A program made the position numbers and the translations under genes. The notes below the pieces were generated by a model. The model saw only the letters and a list, made by a program, of their open reading frames with translations, did no database searches and had not been told where the DNA came from. Below are positions 50,800 to 64,000 of a stretch of DNA of 64,000 bases, one piece after another (positions within the stretch are counted from its first letter, which is position 1; every line of letters starts with the position of its first letter). Origin of the DNA: Rhea pennata (taxonomy: Eukaryota > Chordata > Aves > Rheiformes > Rheidae); NCBI RefSeq assembly GCF_028389875.1, contig NC_084663.1, positions 682,001 through 746,000 on the forward strand. The letters run 5' to 3'.

Positions 50800-51430
50800 T
50801 CCTTGCGTGCTGGGGGCTGCATCCTGGGGGTGCTGGGGACTTCATCCGAGGAATGTTGAGAGCTGCAGTCCTTTGACTGCCAGAGTTTTCACCCATCAGA
50901 TGCTGTGGCCTCCTTCCCCAGGGTGTTGGGGCTTCTTCCCTGGGGTTCCAGGGGCTGAATCCATTGGATTCCAGAGGCAGCATCCCTTGGGTGTGGGGGA
51001 TCTAGTCCAAGAGATGCAGTGGGCTCCGTCCCTAGGGTGCTGAGGGCCACATTCCTGGGATGCTGGGGGTCACATCCCTGGGAAACTGAGGGCCGCATCC
51101 CTTGGATGCTGAGGGCCACGTCCCCAGGATGCTGAGGGCCATATCCCTGGGACACTGAGGCCACTTCCCCGGGACACTGAGGGCTGCATCCCTGGGATTC
51201 TTGAGGTTTCACCCTTGGGATCCAGAGGACTTTGTCCCCAGGGTGTTGGGGGCTTTGTCCATGGGATGCCAAGGGCTGCATCCCTTGGGTGCGGGGGGCT
51301 TAATCCAAGCGATGCTGGGAGCTGCATCCCCGGGGAGTGGGTCCTTCCTCCCCGGGCACGGGGGCTCCGTCCCTGGAGTGCCGGGGGCTGAATTCCTGGG
51401 ATGCTGGGGGCCGCATGCCCAGGGAGCAGG
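50800..51430 (+). repeat. Degenerate gggatgctgagggccacatccc array
   Basis: Roughly 30-base imperfect units such as ctgggatgctgggggtcaca and catcccttggatgctgaggg lead into the CpG island of the next gene. Confidence 0.75.
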
Positions 51431-54365
<2,935 letters not shown>

Positions 54366-54477
54366 GGGCCGCCGCCGCGCAACACGACGCTTCGAAGCAG
54401 CACGACTCCGAGCGCTGTGCGCCGCGGTGCGCCGGGCGGGAGCGCGGCGGGGGCGCCCGCCGTGCCGCGCGGAGCGG

Positions 54478-55930
54478 GGGCCGTGGGGCGCACCCCCGCA
54501 CGTCCCCGTGCGCCGGGAGCGGGGGCCGTGGGGCGCACCCCCGCACGTGCCCGTGCGCCGGGAGCGGGGGCCGTGGGGCGCATCCCCGCACGTCCCCGTG
54601 CGCCGGGAGCGGGGGCCGTGGGGCGCACCCCAGCACGTCCCCGTGCGCCGGGAGCGGGGGCCGTGGGGCGCATCCCCGCACGTCCCCGTGCGCGCGGAGC
54701 GGGGGCCGTGGGGCGCATCCCCGCACGTCCCCGTGCGCCGGGAGGGGGGGCCGTGGGGCGCATCCCCGCACGTCCCCGTGCATCGGGAGCGGCGGCCGTG
54801 GGGCGCATCCCCACATCCCGCTGCACCGGGAGCGGTGGCCATGGGGCGCATCCCTGCACGTTCCCCTGCACCGGGAGGGGGGGCCGTGGGGCGCATCCCC
54901 GCACGTCCCCGTGCGCCGGGAGGGGGGGCCATGGGGCGCACCCCCGCACGTGCCCGTGCGCCGGGAGGGGGGGCCGTGGGGCGCACCCCCGCACGTGCCC
55001 GTGCGCCGGGAGGGGGGGCCGTGGGGCGCATCCCCGCACGTCCCCGTGCACCGGGAGCGGGGGCCGTGGGGCGCATCCCCACACGTGCCCGTGCGCCGGG
55101 AGGGGGGGCCGTGGGGCACATCCCCGCACATTCCCCTGCACCGGGAGCGGCGGCTGTGGGGCGCATCCCCACACGTCCCCGTGCGCCGGGAGGGGGGGCC
55201 GTGGGGCGCATCCTCGCACATTCCCCTGCACCGGGAGCGGCGGCCGTGGGGCGCACCCCCGCACGTCCCCGTGCATCGGGAGCAGGGGCCGTGGGGCGCA
55301 CCCCCGCACGTCCCCGTGCGCCGGGAGGGGGGGCCGTGGGGCGCACCCCCGCACGTCCCCGTGCATCGGGAGCGGCGGCCGTGGGGCGCACCCCCGCACG
55401 TCCCCGTGCGCCGGGAGCAGCAGCCGTGGGGCGCATCCCCACACGTCCCCGTGCGCGCGGAGCGGGGGCCGTGGGGCGCATCCCCGCACGTCCCCGTGCG
55501 CGCGGAGGGGGGGGCCGTGGGGCACATCCCCACACGTCCCCGTGCATCGGGAGCGGGGGCCGTGGGGCGCATCCCCGCACGTCCCCGTGCGCCAAGAGGG
55601 GGGGCCGTGGGGCACATCCCCGCACATTCCCCTGCACCGGGAGCGGTGGCCATGGGGCACATCCCCACACGTCCCCGTGCATCGGGAGCGGCGGCCGTGG
55701 GGCGCATCCCCACATCCCGCTGCACCGGGAGCGGTGGCCATGGGGCACATCCCCCCACATCCCGCTGCACCGGGAGCGGTGGCCATGGGGCGCATCCCCA
55801 CACGTGCCCGTGCACCGGGAGCGGTGGCCGTGGGGCGTCCCCACATGTCCCCGCACTGGGAGCGGTGGCCCTAGAGCGTCCCCGCACGTCCCTGCATGGG
55901 GAGCGGCGGCCGTGGGGCGCACCCCCGCAC
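54478..55930 (+). repeat. 45-bp minisatellite between CIMAP1B and TYMP
   Basis: About 32 copies of a 45-base unit containing ccgtggggcgcatccccgca and cgtccccgtgcgccgggag; some copies read ttcccctgcaccgggagcgg. The unit equals 15 codons, so several frames stay open for 500 to 1100 codons. It starts about 110 bases after the CIMAP1B stop and ends about 190 bases before the TYMP start, so it occupies the TYMP 5' flank. Confidence 0.95.
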
Positions 55931-56121
55931 GCCCCAGGAGCCGCCAGGGAGCCCTCGGCCGGCGGCACCGAGGTCACCAGCCAGGGCAGACGGGCCGAGC
56001 GGGGCGGCGGGGCGGGCGCTGGGCACTGGCCGTGGAGGCTGCTCCCCGCCGCGGGGCAGAGTCCGGCCGCCGGCGCCGCCTCCGGGACGGTGCCCGGCGC
56101 GAGTGCGGCTGCGGCGGGGCC
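55931..56121 (+). promoter_or_regulatory. TYMP: TYMP proximal promoter/5' UTR
   Basis: GC-rich, TATA-less sequence directly before the start codon at 56122. It contains gggcggcggggcgggcg GC boxes near 56000. Confidence 0.4.
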
Positions 56122-59100
56122 ATGGCCGAGGGCTCCATCCCGGCGCTGATCCGGAAGAAGCGGGACGGCGAGCGGCTGCAGGACGAGGAGATCGAGAGCT
56201 TCGTGCGGGGCGTCACCGCCGGCACCGTGCAGGAGGGCCAGATCGGTGCGGGGGGGACGCGGCGTGGGGGGCCGCGGCCGGGACCCGGTGGCACCACAGG
56301 GATGTGGGGCACAGCGGGGACCCGGTGGCACCACAGGGATGTGGGGCATGGCGGAGGCAGGGATGTGGGGCACGCGGGGACGTGGCGGGGACGTGGCACG
56401 GCAGGACACGGTGGGGCAGGGCTGAGGGACAGGCAAGGGGACGTGCAAGGGGACATGGGGGGCTGGGGCCCGGCCTGGGGGCACAGCTGAGGACTGCGCA
56501 GGGGCCGGGGGGGGGCAGAGCCGGGGGTCGGGCTGGCTCGACGTGGGGGTCACAGCCGGGGGTGCAGCGAGAGGGCCCTGCCGGACCCCCAGGCCGGCTG
56601 TCCCAGGGCTGCCGGACCGGGGGGCTGCAGGGGGCGCTGTGGGGCATTGGGGCCCCTGCCATGGGGCGTGAGGTGATGGGGACCCCGCCATGGGTTGCAG
56701 GGCGATGGGGACCGCTCTGTGGGGCGCGTGGCAATGCGGCCCGCGCTGCGGAGCGCAGGGCGACGGGGACCCTGCGGTGGGGCACGGGGTGATGGGGATC
56801 CTGCTGCGGAGCGCGGGGTGCTGGGCGCCTCGCCGTGGGGCGACGGGGACCCCACTGCAGGGCGCACGGTGACGGGCACCCTGCCATGGGGCACGGGGCG
56901 CAGGCGGCGCGCCGTGGGGCACGCGGCGGGGCGGGCCCCGCGGCGGGTGCCCCACGGCGCGCGGCCCGCAGGCGCCATGCTGATGGCCATCCGGCTGCGG
57001 GGCATGGACGCGGCGGAGACGCTGGCGCTGGCGCGGGCCATGGCGGCCTCGGGGCGGGCGCTGGCGTGGCCGGAGGGCTGGCGCGGGCGCCTCGTGGACA
57101 AGCACTCCACGGGCGGCGTGGGCGACAAGGTCAGCCTGGCGCTGGCCCCCGCGCTGGCCGCCTGCGGCTGCAAGGTGGGCGCGACCCCGACGTCCCCGCG
57201 CGTCCTGACAGCGCGTGCCCTCCCAGCGGGTCCCCAGGGTCCGGGCGGTCCCCGTGGATTCCGGCAGTCCCGACGGGTCCCAATGGATCCTGTGCGTCCC
57301 AGCAGGTCCCAGCGGGTCCCCATGGTCCAGGTGGTCCCTGTGGATCCCAGCAAACCTGGCACGTCCCAATGGATCCTGTGGGTCCCAGCAGGTCCCCAAG
57401 GTCCAGGTGGTCCCCATAGATCCTGGCAAACCTGGCAGGTCCCGGTAGATCTTTTGGGTCCCAGCAGGTCCCAGGGGGTCCCTGTGGTCCAGGTGGTCCC
57501 AGTGGATCCTGGCAGATCCCAGTGGACCCAGCAGATCCCAGTGGTCCCGGTGGTCCCTGTGGATCCCATCAAGTCGACAGATCCAGCGGATCCCAGAGGG
57601 TCCCAGCAAGTCACAGTGGGTCCCAAAGCTCCAGGTGGTCCCAATGGACCCTGGTACATCTCAGCAGACCCAGCGGGTCCCAGCAGTCCCAGAGGATCTC
57701 AGCAGATCCAGCAGATTCCAATGGATCTGGTGGGTCCCAGTGGATCCTGGCAGTCCTGTCAGATCCAGCTGGTCCCTCGAGATCCCAGTGGATCCAGTGG
57801 GTCTCAGCAGTCCCAGTAGATCCCAGCAGTCCTAGCAGTGTGCCCCAGCACTCCCCAGCGGATCCAGTGGATCGCAGCAGATCCCAGAGGATCCAGCGGG
57901 TGCCGCCGACAGCCCCGGCAGCCCGCAGTGCTCTGCCGCAGGTGCCCATGATCAGCGGGCGCGGGCTGGGCCACACGGGCGGCACGTTGGACAAGCTGGA
58001 GGCCATCCCGGGCTTCAGCGCCGCCCAGAGCCCCGAGCAGGTGAGCGCGGCGCCCGCCGGCCCGGCCCGGCCCGGCCCGGCACGGCTCGGCTCGGCACGG
58101 CCCGGCTCGGCTCGGCACGCGGCGCCCGCCCAATAGCTCGCCCCGCTGCAGATGCGCCGCATCCTGGAGCAAGCGGGCTGCTGCATCGTGGGGCAGAGCG
58201 AGGAGCTGGCGCCCGCCGACCGGGTGCTCTACGCCCTGCGGGACGTCACCGCCACCGTGGACAGCCAACCGCTCGTCACGGGTGCGGGGCCGGGCCGGGC
58301 CGGGCCGGGCCGCGGGCGCCCGCAGCGCCCCGGCGAGCCCCAGCCCTGCCCGTGCCGCAGCCTCCATCCTGAGCAAGAAGGCGGCGGAGAAGGTCTCGGC
58401 GCTGGTGGTGGACGTCAAGTTCGGGAGCGCCGCGCTGTTCCCCACGCTGGAGAGCGCGCGGCAGCTGGCGCAGAGCCTGGTGAGCGGGGCGGGCGCGGGG
58501 CCGGGGCCGCGCGTGGCGCCGGGGCCGCGCGTGGGGCCGGGGCCGCGCGCTGCCCGCCCCGCCGTGCCCGCAGGTGGCCGTGGGCGGCCGGCTGGGCATC
58601 CGCACGGCGGCCGCGCTGAGCCGCATGGACGCGCCGCTCGGCCGCTGCGTGGGCAGCTCGCTGGAGGTGCTCGAGGCGCTGCAGTGCCTGGAGGGCCGCG
58701 GCCCCGCCGACCTGCGCGAGCTCGTCACCGCCCTGGGTCCGCACGGCCCCGCCGCGGCCCCTCCCAGCCCCACGCGCAGCCACGCGCCCCCTCCCAGCCC
58801 CGTATGCGGCCGTGGGTCCCCGGCCAGCCCCAGCCCCGTATCGGCCACGATTCCCTCCCAGCCCCATACACGGCCATGGGTCCCCACCCCAGCCCCAGCC
58901 GTGGGTCCCCTGCCAGCCCCATACACAGCCATGGGTCCCCTGCCAGCCCCAGATGCGGCCGTGGGTCCCCTGCCAGCCCCATACACAGCCACGGGTCCCC
59001 ATCCCAGCCCCAGATGCAGCCGTGGGTCCCCTGCCAGCCCCATACACAGCCACGGGTCCCCATCCCAGCCCTAGATGCAGCCGTGGGTCCCTTGCCAGCC

Positions 59101-62100
59101 CCATACATGGCCATGGGTCCCTTCCCAGCCCCAGATGCGGCCGTGGGTCCCCTGCCAGCCCCATACACAGCCACGGGTCCCCATCCCAGCCCCAGATGCA
59201 GCCATGGGTCCCCTGCCAGCCCCATACACAGCCACGGGTCCCCATCCCAGCCCCAGATGCGGCCATGGGTCCCCTGCCAGCCCCATACACAGCCACGGGT
59301 CCCCATCCCAGCCCCAGATGCAGCCATGGGTCCCCTGCCAGCCCCATACACAGCCACGGGTCCCCATCCCAGCCCCATACACAGCCATGGGTCCCCTGCC
59401 AGCCCCATACATGGCCACGGGTCCCTTCCCAGCCCCAGATGCAGCCATGGGTCCATGCCAGCCCCAGCCCCATACGCAGCTGTGGGTCCCCTGCCAGCTC
59501 CAGCTCCAGCCCCAGATGTGGCCGTCGGTTCCCTCCCAGCCCCATACACAGCTGTGGGCCCCCTGCCCACCCCAGACGCTCTCATGGGTCCCCTGCCAGC
59601 CCCATACACGGCCACGGGTCCCCATCCCAACCCCAGATGCGGCCGTGGGTCCCCTGCCAGCCCCATACACAGCCATGGGTCCCTGTCCCAGCCCCAGCTG
59701 TGGCCGTGGACCCCCTCCCCGCCCCAGCCCCATACGTGGCCATGGGTCCCCAGCCCAGCCCCAGCCCCAGCTGCGGCCGCGGACCCCCTCCCCTCCCCAG
59801 CCCCATACGTGGCCATGGGTCCCCAGCCCAGCCCCAGCCCCAGCTGCGGCCGCGGACCCCCTCCCCTCCCCGCCCCAGCCCCAGCCCCACGCGCGGCCGC
59901 GGCGCCCCGCCAGCCCCCGCCGCGGGATCGGGCGCGCAGGGCCCGACGGGCGCCCGCAGGCGGGCTGCTGCTGTGGCAGTGCGGGGCGGCGCCGTCGGCG
60001 GCGCGGGGCGCGGGGCGCCTGGCGCGGGCGCTGGACGACGGCTCGGCCCTGCGCGCCTTCGAGGCCATGCTGGGGGCGCAGGGGGTGCCCCCCGCCTCCG
60101 CCCGCCTCCTCTGCGCCGGCTCCGCCGCCCAGCGCCGCCGCCTCCTCGGCCAGGCCGCCACGCGCCAGGACCTGCCCGCGCCCCGCGCAGGTCAGCCGGG
60201 CCGGACCCGGCCCACGTCCCCGGCCCGCGGCCCACATCCGTCCCTGCCCCCCCGTCCCACGTCCCACGGCCCGCGCCCGTCCCTGCCCCCCTGTCCCACC
60301 TCCGGACCCCGTCCCGTGTCCCGCGGCCGTCCCTGCCCCCCCCGTCCCACGTCCCGCGCCCGTCCCTGCCCCCCCGTCCCTCCTCCGGACCCCGTCCCGC
60401 ACCCGTCCCTGCCCCCCGTCCCACCTCCGGACCCCGTCCCGCGTCCTGCACCCGTCCCTGCCCCCCCGTCTCTCCTCCGGACCCCGTCCCGCGTCCCGCA
60501 CCCGTCCCTGCCCCCCCGTCCCACCTCCAGACCCCGTCCCGCACCCGTCCCTGCCCCCCCGGCCCTCCTCCGGACCCCGTCCCGCGTCCCGCGCCCGTCC
60601 CTGCCCCCCCGTCCCTCCTCCGGACCCCGTCCCGCGTCCCGCACCCGTCCCTGCCCGCCCGTCCCTCCTCCGGACCCCGTCCCACGTCCCGCACCCGTCT
60701 CTGCCCCCCCCCGTCCCTCCTCCGGACCCCGTCCCACGTCCCGCACCCGTCTCTGCCCGCCCCGTCCCTCCTCCGGACCCCGTCCCACGTCCGTCCCTGC
60801 CCCCCCGTCCCACCTCCGGACCCCGTCCCGCGTCCCGCACCCATCTCTGCCCCCCGTCCCACCTCCGGACCCCGTCCTGCGTCCCGCGCCCGTCCCTGCC
60901 CCCCTGTCCCTCCTCCGGACCCCGTCCCGTGTCCCGCGCCCGTCCCTGCCCGCCCCGTCCCACCTCCGGACCCCGTCCCACATCCCGCACCCGTCCCTGC
61001 CCCCCCGTCCCTCCTCCGGACCCCGTCCCACGTCCCACACCCGTCCCTGCCCCCCGTCCCACCTCCGGACCACGTCCCGCGGCCCGCGCCCGTCCCTGCC
61101 CCCCCGTCCCACCTCTGGACCCCGTCCCGCGTCCCGCACCCGTCCCTGCCCCCCGTCTCTCCTCCGGACCCCGTCCCGCGTCCCGCGCCCGTCCCTGCCC
61201 GCCCCGTCCCTCCTCCGGACCCCGTCCCGCGTCCCGCACCCATCTCTGCCCCCCCCGTCCCTCCTCCGGACCCCGTCCCGCATCTGGACCCCACCCCACG
61301 TCCCACATCTGTCCCTGCCTGCCCCGGCCCTGCTCGCCCGATCCCACCTACAGACCCCACCCGGCTTACGGACCTTGTCCCGCATCCAGATCCTGTCCCG
61401 CACCCAGACCCCATCCCACCTCCCAACCCCACCCCACATCCAGACCCCATCCCTGCCCACCCTACCCCACCTACAGACCCCGTCCCACATCCGGCATCCA
61501 GACCCCATTCCTGCCCACCCGGACCCTCCTACAGACTCTGCCCCACATCCAGACCCCATCCCACGTCCCGACCCTGTCCCAAGTCCGCGTGCTCGGGTCC
61601 CCACCCCAAACACCCCCATGTCCATGTCCTCCCCCCACGCGTGGGGCTGCCCCATCCCCACATGCCCCAGGCCCTGCACTGCCCCTGCCCCACATACACC
61701 CCACATACCCCGCCCCGTGCCCAGGGCTGCCCCACACCCGTGTGTCCCAGGCCGTGTGCTCTCAGCCCCGTGCCCGTCCCAGGGCCGGCGGTTGCCCGTT
61801 CCCCAGCACCCCGGGGTCCCTCCCCGCCCCATCCCCCCCCGCGCCAGCCCCCCGCGCCAGCCCCCGTGCAAGCGGCAGCGCGCCCCGGGCAGGCACAGTG
61901 CAGCAGGTGGAAGCGCTGCCACTGGCCCGGGTGCTGCACGAGCTGGGTGCCGGGCGGACCCGGGTGGGCGACACCATCAACCCCCGTGTGGGCGCCGAGC
62001 TGCTGGTGTCTGTGGGGCAGCGTCTGCAGCCAGGTCAGGGGCCTGGCGGAGGGCAGGGGCCAGGTCGGGCTGTCGGGATGCTGTGGGGCCCAGGTGCGGT

Positions 62101-62663
62101 GCTGGGTGGAGGCCATGGGGGGGCACTGAAGCCCAGCTTGGGGGCTGTCACGGCCCACGCAGGGGGCTGCGAGGGGGGCAAGGGGGGCCGTCAGGGGCTG
62201 TGGGACTCAGGCAGGGAGCTGTCAGGTGCCGTCGGGTGCTGCAGGGCCCCGGTGGGGGCCGTGGGGAGGCTGCTGGGTGCCATGGGGTCCACGTAGGGGG
62301 CTGTGGCGGGGCTGTGGCAAGCCATGGGGGCTGGGCGGGGGGCTGGGCAGGGGGCTGTGGGGTGCCATGGGGCCTGGGTCAGGGCCGTGGAACCCAGATG
62401 GGGGCCACGGGCAGCCCTGGGGCCCCGGTGGGGGCCTGGCCGGACGCCGTGGGGGGCTGTGGGACCTGGGTGGGGGCGTGCGGTGCCGCGGGGCTGCGGC
62501 ATCAGCCCCGGCCGCCGCAGGCCAGCCCTGGCTGCGGGTGCACCACGATGGCGCGGAGCTGGGCGCCGCGCAGCGCCAGGCCCTGCAGGCCGCCCTGGCG
62601 CTCTGCGAGGACGAGCCCTTCGAGCCGGGCCCCCGCGTCGCCGAGCTCGTCCTGCCGCGCTGA
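56122..62663 (+). CDS. TYMP: Thymidine phosphorylase, 9 exons
   Basis: Cleaves thymidine (and deoxyuridine) with phosphate to the base and 2-deoxyribose-1-phosphate; cytosolic homodimer that limits nucleoside levels and so protects mitochondrial DNA. Exons: 56122-56245, 56972-57174, 57942-58040, 58152-58281, 58361-58479, 58574-58736, 59960-60190, 61893-62033, 62521-62663; 450 aa (human 482, which has a longer N-terminal leader). Motifs: phosphate-binding [10 protein letters not shown] (85-94); [15 protein letters not shown]; the thymine contacts Arg172, Ser187 and Lys191, spaced as human Arg202, Ser217 and Lys221; [13 protein letters not shown]; and C-terminal [24 protein letters not shown]-like and PWLRVHHDG. 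The poly(A) signal AATAAA is at 62731-62736. Introns 2, 6 and 7 are minisatellites. Confidence 0.95.
57200..57900 (+). repeat. Degenerate ggtcccagtggatcc array in TYMP intron 2
   Basis: Imperfect units such as ccagcaggtcccagcgggtc and caggtggtccctgtggatcc, period about 27 bases. Confidence 0.75.
58790..59885 (+). repeat. 61-bp minisatellite in TYMP intron 6
   Basis: Units contain cagccccatacacagccacg and gccccagatgcagccgtggg; a period of 61 is measured between 58980 and 59041. The last part becomes a gctgcggccgcggaccccct variant. Confidence 0.9.
60200..61345 (+). repeat. About 49-51-bp minisatellite in TYMP intron 7
   Basis: Units of cctccggaccccgtcccgcg followed by tcccgcacccgtccctgccc, with insertions. 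Degrades after 61345 into cagaccccatcccac repeats to about 61600. Confidence 0.9.
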
Positions 62664-62808
62664 GGCGCCCGGCCCGGCCCGGCCCGGCCCGGCCCGGCGG
62701 CGGCAGCGGCGGGGCCGCCCCGGGCCTGGCAATAAACCCGCCGCCACCCGCCAGCGCCGCCATCTCGCCTCCTCCGCGGGGTCGCGTCGGGTCGCGACCT
62801 CCCGCCGC

Positions 62809-62847
62809 CGGGGTCGGGGTCGGGGTCGGGGGTCGGGGTCGGGTCGG
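62809..62847 (+). other. Potential G-quadruplex tract
   Basis: Six consecutive ggggtc-type units (ggggtcggggtcggggtcgg and continuing) give more than four G runs of three or four separated by tc, just after the TYMP poly(A) site. Confidence 0.6.
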
Positions 62848-62887
62848 CGCCCCCCGGCGGCGGCGTTGGGATGCTCCGGGGCGTTGC

Positions 62888-63144
62888 AGTGCGCATGCGC
62901 GAGGCGCCGCCCGCGGGACGGGCGCAGTGCGCAAGCGCGGGAGCGCGGCCGCCGCTGCGGGCGGGGCAGTGCGCGTGCGCGGAGCCGCCGCCGGTGGGGG
63001 GGGTGCAAGGCGCATGCGCCTGCCTCGCCGCCGCCGCCGCCGCCGCGCGTGCGCAGAGCGCGCCCCGCCCCCGCGGGGCACTTCCGGGTCGCGGTGCGCG
63101 CGGAGCCGCGGCGCGGGGAGCCGCGGCCGGACGTGGGGCGAAGG
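62888..63144 (+). promoter_or_regulatory. CpG promoter with five NRF1-like sites and one ETS site (probable SCO2 promoter)
   Basis: NRF1-type palindromes: tgcgcatgcgc at 62890-62900, tgcgcaagcgc at 62928-62938, tgcgcgtgcgc at 62970-62980, gcgcatgcgcc at 63010-63020 and gcgcgtgcgca near 63045-63055. An ETS/GABP (NRF-2) motif cacttccgggt is at 63079-63089. A possible donor (gcgaag|gtcagc) follows near 63144. SCO2, a nuclear gene for mitochondrial cytochrome c oxidase assembly, is next to TYMP in mammals, and NRF1 plus GABP sites are typical of such genes. The gene body lies outside the window. Confidence 0.6.
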
Positions 63145-63439
63145 TCAGCGGGGTCAGAGGGCAGCGGCGGGGCGGGGGGTGAAGGTCGCCACAGGCGCAG
63201 GGGCGACGCGAGGGGGTCAGAGGGCACCAGGAGCTACACGGCCGGAGGTCAAAGGGCGCCTGGAGGGGCAGGAGCGAGGGTCAAGGGGCACCAAGCAGGG
63301 CGGGGGGCGAAGGGCAGCGGGGTGGGGTCGGACAGGGGTCAAGGGGCGTCGGGAGTTGAGGGCCGGGGTTCAAGGGACAAGGGTCGAGGGGTGAGGGTCG
63401 AGGGGGCAGAGGTCAAGGAGCATCAGGAGATGAGAGGAT

Positions 63440-64000
63440 GGGAGCTGAGGGGGCAGGGGTCAAGGGTCACCAGGGGGCGAGGGAGCAGGGGCTGGGGGTG
63501 CGGAGGGGGCAGAGAGCAGGGGACACCGGGGTCGAGGTGTCGGGGGTCAAGGGTGACCAGGGGGTGAGGGAGCAGGGGCTGGGGGTGCGGAGGGGGCAGA
63601 GAGCAGGGGACACCGGGGTCGAGGTGTCGGGGGTCAAGGGTCACCAGGGGGTGAGGGAGCAGGGGCTGGGGGTGCGGAGGGGGCAGAGAGCAGGGGACAC
63701 CGGGGTCGAGGTGTCGGGGGTCAAGGGTCACCAGGGGGTGAAGGAGCAGGGGCTGGGGGTGCGGAGGGGGCAGAGAGCAGGGGACACCGGGGTCGAGGTG
63801 TCGGGGGTCAAGGGTCACCAGGGGGCGAGGGAGCAGGGGCTGGGGGTGCCGCGGGGGGCAGAGAGCAGGGGACACCGGGGTCGAGGTGTCGGGGGTCAAG
63901 GGTGACCAGGGGGTGAGGGAGCAGGGGCTGGGGGTGCCGCGGGGGCAGAGAGCAGGGGACACCGGGGTCGAGGTGTCGGGGGTCGAGGGGCACCAGGGGG
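63440..64000 (+). repeat. 87-bp minisatellite running off the window end
   Basis: At least six copies of an 87-base unit containing gggagcaggggctgggggtg and gggacaccggggtcgaggtg. From 63190 to 63440 it is preceded by looser caaggggcacc-type repeats. The array continues past 64000. Confidence 0.9.

Noticed and set aside
58282-63567. A single plus-strand open frame of more than 1700 codons across the TYMP 3' half
   Set aside because: It crosses TYMP exons out of frame for most of its length and is kept open by C-rich minisatellites in introns 6 and 7. The real exons are defined by splice sites and family motifs.

Overview
This window is vertebrate nuclear DNA, and almost certainly avian. It carries multi-exon genes with GT-AG introns, two CR1 LINE copies (the typical bird retroposon), extreme GC content with minisatellites in most introns as on a bird microchromosome or subtelomere, and a cluster of C-type lectin genes of the eggshell ovocleidin-17/struthiocalcin/ansocalcin family. 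The species cannot be fixed from the sequence. Having both a struthiocalcin-1/ansocalcin-type and a struthiocalcin-2/ovocleidin-17-type gene argues against chicken.

The layout follows a synteny block known from mammals (human 22q13.33: CHKB, CPT1B, SYCE3, KLHDC7B, ODF3B, TYMP, SCO2). From left to right on the plus strand: CHKB (103-4451, 11 exons, 381 aa); a decayed kelch-domain gene (about 7488-8830) flanked on one side and interrupted on the other by arms of a large inverted repeat; CPT1B (12432-24548, 18 coding exons, 772 aa); three small secreted C-type lectin genes (A plus 27854-29429, B minus 31936-35706, C plus 40250-41575); an AT-richer island with two CR1 fragments (45.1-49.85 kb); CIMAP1B/ODF3B (51737-54365, 5 exons, 252 aa); TYMP (56122-62663, 9 exons, 450 aa); and a CpG-rich stretch at about 62.9-63.15 kb with five NRF1-like sites and an ETS/GABP site, which fits the promoter of SCO2, the next gene in the conserved order.

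The main find is the lectin cluster sitting where mammals keep SYCE3 and KLHDC7B. All three genes share the same five coding exons with nearly identical lengths (67, 95, 141 or 165, 106 and 68 bases) and the same phases, so they are duplicates of one ancestor. A matches the struthiocalcin-1/ansocalcin group and C the struthiocalcin-2/ovocleidin-17 group. B lies inverted between them, is intact, and belongs clearly to neither group; it may be an undescribed third member. The flanking genes do unrelated jobs (phosphocholine synthesis, mitochondrial fatty-acid import, axonemal/sperm-tail structure, thymidine catabolism).

Most very long open frames here are artefacts of minisatellites whose unit is a multiple of three (72, 45, 87, 90, 33, 21 and 12 bp) in GC-rich, stop-poor DNA. 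Exon borders were read by eye from splice sites, frame and remembered family sequence; no alignment or RNA data were available.
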